Assembly: GCF_024586455.1 (NCBI RefSeq) | Contig: NC_065919.1 | Coordinates: forward strand, 21,756,017-21,820,016 | DNA: 64,000 nucleotides | Direction: 5' to 3' | Origin: Bactrocera neohumeralis | Taxonomy: Eukaryota > Arthropoda > Insecta > Diptera > Tephritidae | In this document: in pieces, positions 58,096 through 64,000 of the stretch | Layout of the letters: every line of letters begins with the position of its first letter | How positions within the stretch are numbered: position 1 is the stretch's first letter | The notes under the pieces: generated by a model | What the model saw: only the letters and a program-made list of their open reading frames with translations | What the model was told of the DNA's origin: nothing | The model's database searches: none | Made by a program: the position numbers and the translations under genes

Positions 58096-60660
58096 TTTCT
58101 TTCAATAGCGTTGCCACTTATAAAATTTCTAATTAATTTAAATCGCCTTTTTTAATTACAAGCAAAATAGTAAAATGTGGGTTGTAAACTTTAGAAGCTT
58201 AAAAAATTACTGTTAAATATATTTTTGAGCACTGTTGCCACCATTTTTATTTTTCAACAATTTAATTTGATAAATTTATTTGATAAAAAAAAACAACTGT
58301 AATATAAGTAACAAATTAAAGGCGAATAAAGAAGCTTGCAATTAAAAATAATTGTTCAGAATGGTTGCCGCCTTTTTAAAAATATCAATTCGATTGCATC
58401 AATCAGCTAAAAGCAGCTTTATAATATGAATGTCAAACGAAAGAGGCTTGAGTAAGCACTTTGCTGAAAATATTCTTAAGCGGGGCTGTCACTTTATTAA
58501 AAATTAAAATTTGATAAAATTGGAACTATTGAAATATAACATATGTACATACATACATACTATATATAGAGAGCAACTAAATAGATTTCAGACGACTTTT
58601 AGTTGCAGATATTTCCGAACACGCTTGCTATCTAAATAAACATTTTAATGAGGCAAATATTTTCGAATAGAGATGTTTTTCTATTTCTTTCTTGTTAAAA
58701 ACTTTAATAAGATTAATTTAATTTGAATTAGAAAAATATAATAAAGTAAATTAACTGTTGTAGTGTAAGTATCAAAAATTTCTCTTTTAAGCTTAAAAGC
58801 TTTCCATTTCATAACTTAAATAAAAGACTCACCTCTAAAGCTCCTTTCAAGCTTAAAAACCTTTAATTTCTATACTTTAATGCAAGCTTTCACATCTAAA
58901 GCTTGTTTTCAAGTTTAAAAACTTTACCATTTCTTAAACCAAATGAAAGCTTCCACATTTAAATTTCCTGCTTTAGCTTTAACGTTTTCCATTTTTCACT
59001 TATATGAAAGATTTCACAACAAAAGCTTTTTTGCAAACTGGAAAACTTTTCATTTTTTCACTTAAATGAAAGCTCTCACATAAAGACCCAACTCAAGCTG
59101 AAAGCTTACCATTTCTTCACCTAAATGATAGCTTCCACATCGAAAGCTCCTTCTCAAGTTTAAAAGCTTTAAATTTTTTTTTTAATTATAACATGTAAAA
59201 TTCTTTGAGAGTATCAAAATATGCATGTTTATTAAGGAATTTAGTTGAAATTATTTCGGGGTAGAGTTGCCACCTGTTCAAACGTTTTTTCAATTACAAA
59301 ATATATGAAATTTTACAATTTCTGTCGCTAATCTTGTTGTGAAAAGTTTTAAAATCATTGAAAATTATAAAGCAGTCCATTGTAGGAAACAAGGACTCCT
59401 CATAATTTGGGTATCAAACTGAGGACAAGTGAGTGCTATTGATAATACAATTTTGTAGAGAGTTGCCATCGGTTTCCAAATGTAGTTCAATTGAATGCCT
59501 CAAAATGCTAAAATAAGCGAAAGTCGAAAATGAGCGTAAGTTAAAAATAATTTTGAAAAGAATTGCCACCTATTTTTAATTCAATAACAAAATCTTATTA
59601 AATTATAAAAAAAATAATAGTATACGGAAAGTCTCATTTTTAAATTCAATCAAAAATGAGTACTTTAATACTAGTTTGAATTAAAGTAATCGAGAAGTCT
59701 GAAAACTGAAAATAGTAATGAGCAGAGTTGCCACATTTTTTAAATCAATCCGAAGAGTTGATTAAAATATCAATTTATTAAAAATTAATAGTGTTCGAGA
59801 GATATGAGGTAGAAAATAATATGAAAATAGTTGCCACCTATTTTTAATTCAATAAAAAATGTAAATATTATAACATATATGTAAGTAAAGAGTTATCGGT
59901 ATGCGAGAAGTCCGAAAGCTAAAAATAATTTTGGTAACAGGTGCCACCTATTTTTAATTTTTAAAATAGAGTTGATTAAAATTTTTATTTCAATAAAAAT
60001 ATGATTTTTAATATTATCTGAAAATAAAAATTATAAGAAGAATTGCAACATTTTTTAAATCGCTTAAAATTTTCTACTTTAATATTAGTGAAAAATGAAT
60101 ACAATATACGATTTTTTATTTCGATAAAATTTTATAATGTTAGTAAAAAATGAATAGTACACGAAAAGTCTGAAGGCTGGAAATAATTTTTAGAATAGTT
60201 GCCACCTATTTTTAATTCAATAAAAAATATTTTTTAATATTAATGAAAATAAAAAATAAGAAGTATAATGTTAAAAATTTCCAAAATTAATGAATAACGA
60301 ACAATATACGATTAGTTCTGAAAATAGCTTTGAAAATAATTTTTTAATTCGAAAAAACGTATAATGTTAGTTAAAAGTGAATAGTAACGAAAAGTCTGAA
60401 GGCTAAAAATAATTTTGGGAAAGTAACTGGCAACTCCTCCTATTTTTAGCTCAATAAAAAACATTATTTTTAAAATATATAGTGAAAAAGAATTAGTAAA
60501 CGAGAAGTCTTACTGTTGAAAATAATTATGAGAAGAGTTGCCACCTACTTTTAATTCAATAAAAAAATTGGTATGTTAATATTAATTTAAAATTATATAA
60601 GAAATCTGAAAGTGGGAAATATTTTTGAGAAGAGTTGCCATCTTTTTTGAAATACATCCA
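58096..60660 (-). repeat. GTTGCCAC repeat array (array 3)
   Basis: The inverse of the GTGGCAAC core appears at about 58110, 58234, 58363, 59268, 59463, 59561, 59727, 59831, 59940, 60043 (GCAACATT variant), 60199, 60537 and 60637, with one opposite-strand copy near 60428. Many units share the frame GTTGCCACCTATTTTTAATT, CAATAAAAAA, then an A/T filler, GAGAAGTCTGAAAGC and AAAATAATTTTGAGAAGA. Spacing is commonly 95-125 bp. It is interrupted by the AAGCTT-type array at 58.79 kb. Short-range agreement between neighbours is good enough to call it tandem. Confidence 0.78.
58785..59175. repeat. AAGCTT-rich tandem repeats
   Basis: About six units of roughly 65-70 bp: TTTCAAGCTTAAAAGCTTTC, CATTTCTTCACTTAAATGAA and AGCTTTCACATCTAAAGCTC, with many substitutions. 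The words GAAAGCTTTCACAT, CTAAAGCT and CATTTC resemble those of the array at 15.5 kb. Confidence 0.7.
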
Positions 60661-62245
60661 GGTGATTTTCACAAAATACACGTCATTAATTTTATGTATT
60701 CTCATTTAAAAATTAAAGAAAAAAATTACTATTGCTTTGCAAGTAAAGAACTTGCTTGATAGTCACTACATATAACCTAACAAATTATCATATGCAGTAA
60801 TAAAAACAACAACTACATAAATATAATACAACAGTAGTATTACCTTTAAGTATTACATGAAATCTTAAATTATTTCCAAACGAAAATTCTGCCAACAAAA
60901 ATTGCTAATAAAAATTGTAAAAATTTGACAAAAACACATTTACATAATTACCGGTTACATAGGCGCAGCGCCTGATTTTCTGCAGTGTTAAATGCATTTT
61001 GTGTAAGTTGTTGTCATTTAGCTGGTGACATCGAGCAGAATAATTGCACACAAGGCGGAAGACGGAGCTGGAAAAACAAAATCAAAAATCAAAAAAAAAA
61101 AAATAAACCACAGCAAATGTTTGTTTGTGTTGTGGCAGTTAGCTGGCTTTAAATTACCAACGCTACTGACATAACTCACAGACAAACAACAACAAGCACA
61201 CAAAATTTCGAAAAATACTACATTTATGTGGCGTTTCGAAAATTAAATAACACTGCAGAATAATTAAGGTATGCACAACCACCTATCATATATACAAACA
61301 AACATACATACATACATATAAACACAAATACATAGATAAATAAGTGCATAATGGGCGGTGCTATGGCGCATAAATAACTGAAACGCTATGTGATGTATGC
61401 CTGTGTCACAGCTTATATGACGGCAAATGCAATATTTCGTCATAATTTAGCGACTATCGGCGTGCAACAACGCCGCCGCACCGCCCCCGCGCGCCATGTC
61501 ATTGACTTAAACGCTAACGTAATTTTATTATGCGCAGGCGCATGACACTCGCCGCAAACTTTATGATGCGCGCGCACATACAATGCGTCTAGACCAAATT
61601 ATATGCATACAACAACAACAAAAACAAAAATATGAACGTACAACATCAGCAAACGTTTGCAATTGAATGGCGGACAATAAAAATTGCCAGTAGCGCACCG
61701 ATGCGCCACATAAAAGCTAAAATGTCAAAGCAATAAAATTTTGCAGTGAATTTTTCCACCACAAACACACACACACCCATGCAAAAACACATTGAAACTG
61801 ACGAACACACACGTATATGGTGGTGCGCTGTAGTTAGTGAAAGGTGAAGATGGAAAGGCGCAGATTGCTGGCGATCGCTGCTGCCGCTGTTGCGTGTGGC
61901 GGCGTTGACACATGTGGCATGCAACATTGCGCTATTAAAATTTTCCACTTTGCCAAACAGCAATGTTGGCGTAATTATGTTGCTTTACATTTGTTGCTGC
62001 ATAAATCGTTGGCTGTTGGCATTTTTCGTATTTGCTTACCGCAAGAGTCGCGTCACCATTTAAATGTTGCACCACATTTGAAGCTTTCGCTGTTGTTGTG
62101 AGGCAATAGCGTTGAAAACTGTAGTGACACTCATTTTGATGATTACATAAGTACACAACTCTTGCTTTTTTTAAGCGAGCAGTTTTTATTGCATTGCATA
62201 ACTGAAAGTTTTACATAATAAGCTGAGGGTGGAAGCTTTTAGGGA
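60661..62245. other. Non-coding, probably unique DNA
   Basis: A GC-richer block at 61380-61620 (CGCCGCCGCACCGCCCCCGC at 61469) and (CA)n at 61767-61776. Overlapping frames at 61646-62156 on both strands have no recognised domain. A leader or regulatory region is possible but unsupported. Confidence 0.4.
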
Positions 62246-62249
62246 TGTA

Positions 62250-63545
62250 TTTTAAATGCATTTTAAGCGCATTATGCTTTCAAGCTTTGAATTTTGGTTA
62301 ATAAGTGACGTTACCGTAGTAGTTCGGTTCAATAGACCCGAGTTTGAAAGCCACGAAATATTAATAATTTTGAGCTTGAGTCGCAGTGTTGAGCATGCGT
62401 CGTGAAGAGCTGTATTTAGGACATTCGTAAATGCAGACACGCCCTTTTCAAGCGCTTCCTGTGAGTTATACACGCAAAGTCTAGGTATCTGTATCTACAG
62501 AGATCCCAGTTTGTATTCCTGGTATTTCTCTTAATCTCGTTACCGATATTTGCTGCCAATTTAATGGAGTAGTAGATGTACCTATGGTTGGAGAACGACG
62601 GTGTGCACTATATTTTTGTTTAGTGTGTTTGGTAGGTTCCTCACTTCGATTAGCTACCACTAGACTACTTTGTAAAATATAATTGAGTAGGGACTCATCT
62701 CGCTGATTGATGTCGGGGCTGCCCCAAAACGTATGAAGAGCGTTAACATCAGCACCTGCTTCCTTTTGCTGGATGTAGCCGCCAGCCTTTTGGAGCTCTG
62801 CCGTAAGTGTCTCGCAATCGTATGGCATATAGCAGGGTGCTAGGAGTAAAGAATCATCCTTGGCAACCTTCACTGCCACAACCATCAGGTCGTCTGCGAA
62901 AAGACTGAAGACTAATATGGGAATAAAGAGTTTTTTTTCGCCAATGTCGCTGTTCTTACCTTTAATTACGCTCGTGGTGTATGTATATCTGTGATTTTAG
63001 CTTGATGCAATCCCTAGTTCCTGGACCAAATCTGCGTCGTAGCCGTCCTTTTCTAGGTTGAGAAGAAGCTCGGCAGAGGTGCTCTTACTATTGTGGTGGT
63101 TCACTTGGAGTACGCTCAGCTCTTGGTGTTGGATCATCAGAATGCTGACTGAGTTCTTTTTCCACCTCCACCTCCTGTAGGACAAATGAAGTCGCCATGA
63201 TCTTTTCCATGCCGAGATCCATTTCCATTTCACTCTTCTGTCACGTGTTTTTGTTGCCGTCCGCGAGGTGGCGCTTCTTGAGTAGAAGGATCACGCTTCC
63301 AACGCCACACGCCATCTTCCCGAACCTCCAGTCTCTAGTCGGCAGGTTCGGATTCTGTCGTAGTAGTAGTCGCAGAGCATGTTCCGGGTCCACCACAAGA
63401 GGTATGGTTATCTCCCGAAGAAAGTTTCTTCTCGAGTAAAATGAGGTCCCCCAGCAATATATACTACAAAGTAAGGTTTTCGACTCTGAAGTTATTAATC
63501 TTTGAGTCAAAACCAATGGCAATAAGCAAAACATGATGCACAACC
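62250..63545 (-). mobile_element. R1-clade LINE fragment: ORF1 tail and endonuclease
   Basis: Minus strand. 63543-63241 reads FLREITIPLVVDPEHALRLL, RQNPNLPTRDWRFGKMACGV, GSVILLLKKRH, resembling the C-terminal DUF4780-type region of LINE-associated ORF1 proteins. The endonuclease of ORF2 follows: ELSVLQVNHHNSKSTSAELL, GYDADLVQE (63150-63000), then MVVAVKVAKDDSLLLAPCYM, PYDCET and ADVNALHTFWGSPDINQRDE, SLLNYIL (62885-62650), with the Asp and Asn of the catalytic DxN block visible. 62473-62252 gives the linker toward RT (FTNVLNTALHDACSTLRLK, WLSNSGLLN). No RT follows, so the element is 3'-deleted. Stops and frameshifts are present. Confidence 0.82.
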
Positions 63546-64000
63546 TTAGATTAAAATTAAATTTTTAATAGTTGTTGTGAAATAATATGACATTGATAAA
63601 TTGAGGTGTGAATTTCTTTTTCATTATTGCCAAAGACACCACAACGAGTTTACAACAGCTGCTATTTTCTTTCTTTCATTGGGGGTGTTGTTTACATGGT
63701 GGATCCCAAATCTAACGCACAACCCTGTGGAGGGGATGTTTCGCTTTCTCACTTTAGCTCGCCTTCAAACGTATGTTTTTTGGCTACCCAGAGAAAACTT
63801 GGTCTAAGACCGGAAGTCGTGAGTTGCTTGAGCCATATGTAAAATAATCGTTTCCGGCCACTCCCAAGTGAATGGCGCTCAGAGAACTTTTCTCACTTGC
63901 GTGAACTTCTACACATGACTCCGTCCTCCATAGTGTGAACTAGCTTTTTAAAATGTTGAGCTTTAAGAAATAATCTCCAGAACTTCACTTCACAAAATGA
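63546..64000 (-). repeat. Probable 5' part of the same LINE
   Basis: Lies directly upstream of the ORF1 tail on the minus strand, separated by A/T-rich DNA. ATATGGCTCAAGCAACTCAC, GACTTCCGGTCTTAGACCAA and GTGAGAAAGCGAAACATCCC (63840-63725) look like a phrase I recall from insect LINE 5' regions. The plus-strand frames of 68 and 71 codons at 63601-63842 are then shadows. Assignment rests on position and recall. Confidence 0.35.

Noticed and set aside
62981..63233. Independent host gene on the minus strand
   Set aside because: SVLQVNHHNSKSTSAELLL is the start of a LINE endonuclease and joins the downstream endonuclease pieces.

Overview
The window looks like intergenic or intronic DNA from a dipteran, most likely a tephritid fruit fly of the Bactrocera/Zeugodacus type. 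The evidence is the very A+T-rich background, abundant GTT/CAA triplet tracts, several mariner and Tc1 lineages, R1-clade LINE fragments, and three copies of a roughly 1-kb non-coding repeat with a GGAC/CAGA tetranucleotide core and a GAGAGTATAAAA end. I know that repeat as very common in tephritid assemblies, but this is recall, not a search. I find no intact protein-coding gene, rRNA or tRNA. Nearly every open frame of 60 codons or more is a repeat shadow, a transposase or reverse-transcriptase fragment, or chance.

Layout. 1-1740: diverged repeat array with GGCAAC every 50-130 bp, ending in fold-back DNA. 3.2-5.2 kb: deleted mariner and a deleted R1-type LINE. 6.2-8.3 kb: DINE-like element, reverse-strand mariner and a DINE-like scrap. 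8.9-14.1 kb: small tandem duplication, mariner scraps and a second DINE-like copy. 15.5-16.5 kb: AAGCTTT tandem repeats, then a GC-richer block that may be a minus-strand 5' leader exon. 16.9-20.9 kb: extreme A/T block containing a 334-bp tandem duplication. 20.9-21.8 kb: decayed coding-like segment on the minus strand. 22.6-23.35 kb: TTG-rich repeats. 24.2-28.5 kb: a third DINE-like copy and two complete but dead Tc1 elements. 29.1-29.5 kb: a 42-bp minisatellite that reads as a 14-residue Leu/Asp-rich repeat on the minus strand. 30.4-31.6 kb: full-length dead mariner. 32.9-33.6 kb: TTAA-flanked inverted-repeat element. 34.7-36.1 and 39.1-39.7 kb: a three-monomer GTGGCAAC higher-order array, interrupted. 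40.6-40.9, 48.3-48.95 and 52.6-53.2 kb: a family of ~150-bp repeats. 42.7-46.9 kb: deleted mariner, third Tc1 element, three-armed fold-back element and a transposase tail. 50.0-50.6 and 53.5-54.5 kb: two possible plus-strand untranslated exons with good splice signals. 54.9-55.8 kb: a 919-bp hexanucleotide microsatellite. 58.1-60.65 kb: a third GTTGCCAC array containing an AAGCTT-type array. 62.25-63.55 kb: second LINE fragment (ORF1 tail plus endonuclease), with more element-like sequence to the end.

No genes work together here in a pathway. The biology is transposon insertion and decay, plus local tandem amplification. The observations most worth a second look are the GTGGCAAC arrays, the in-frame 42-bp repeat and its inverted stray unit at 57.37 kb, the nested fold-back element, the TTAA-flanked element, the hexanucleotide tract and the candidate leader exons.
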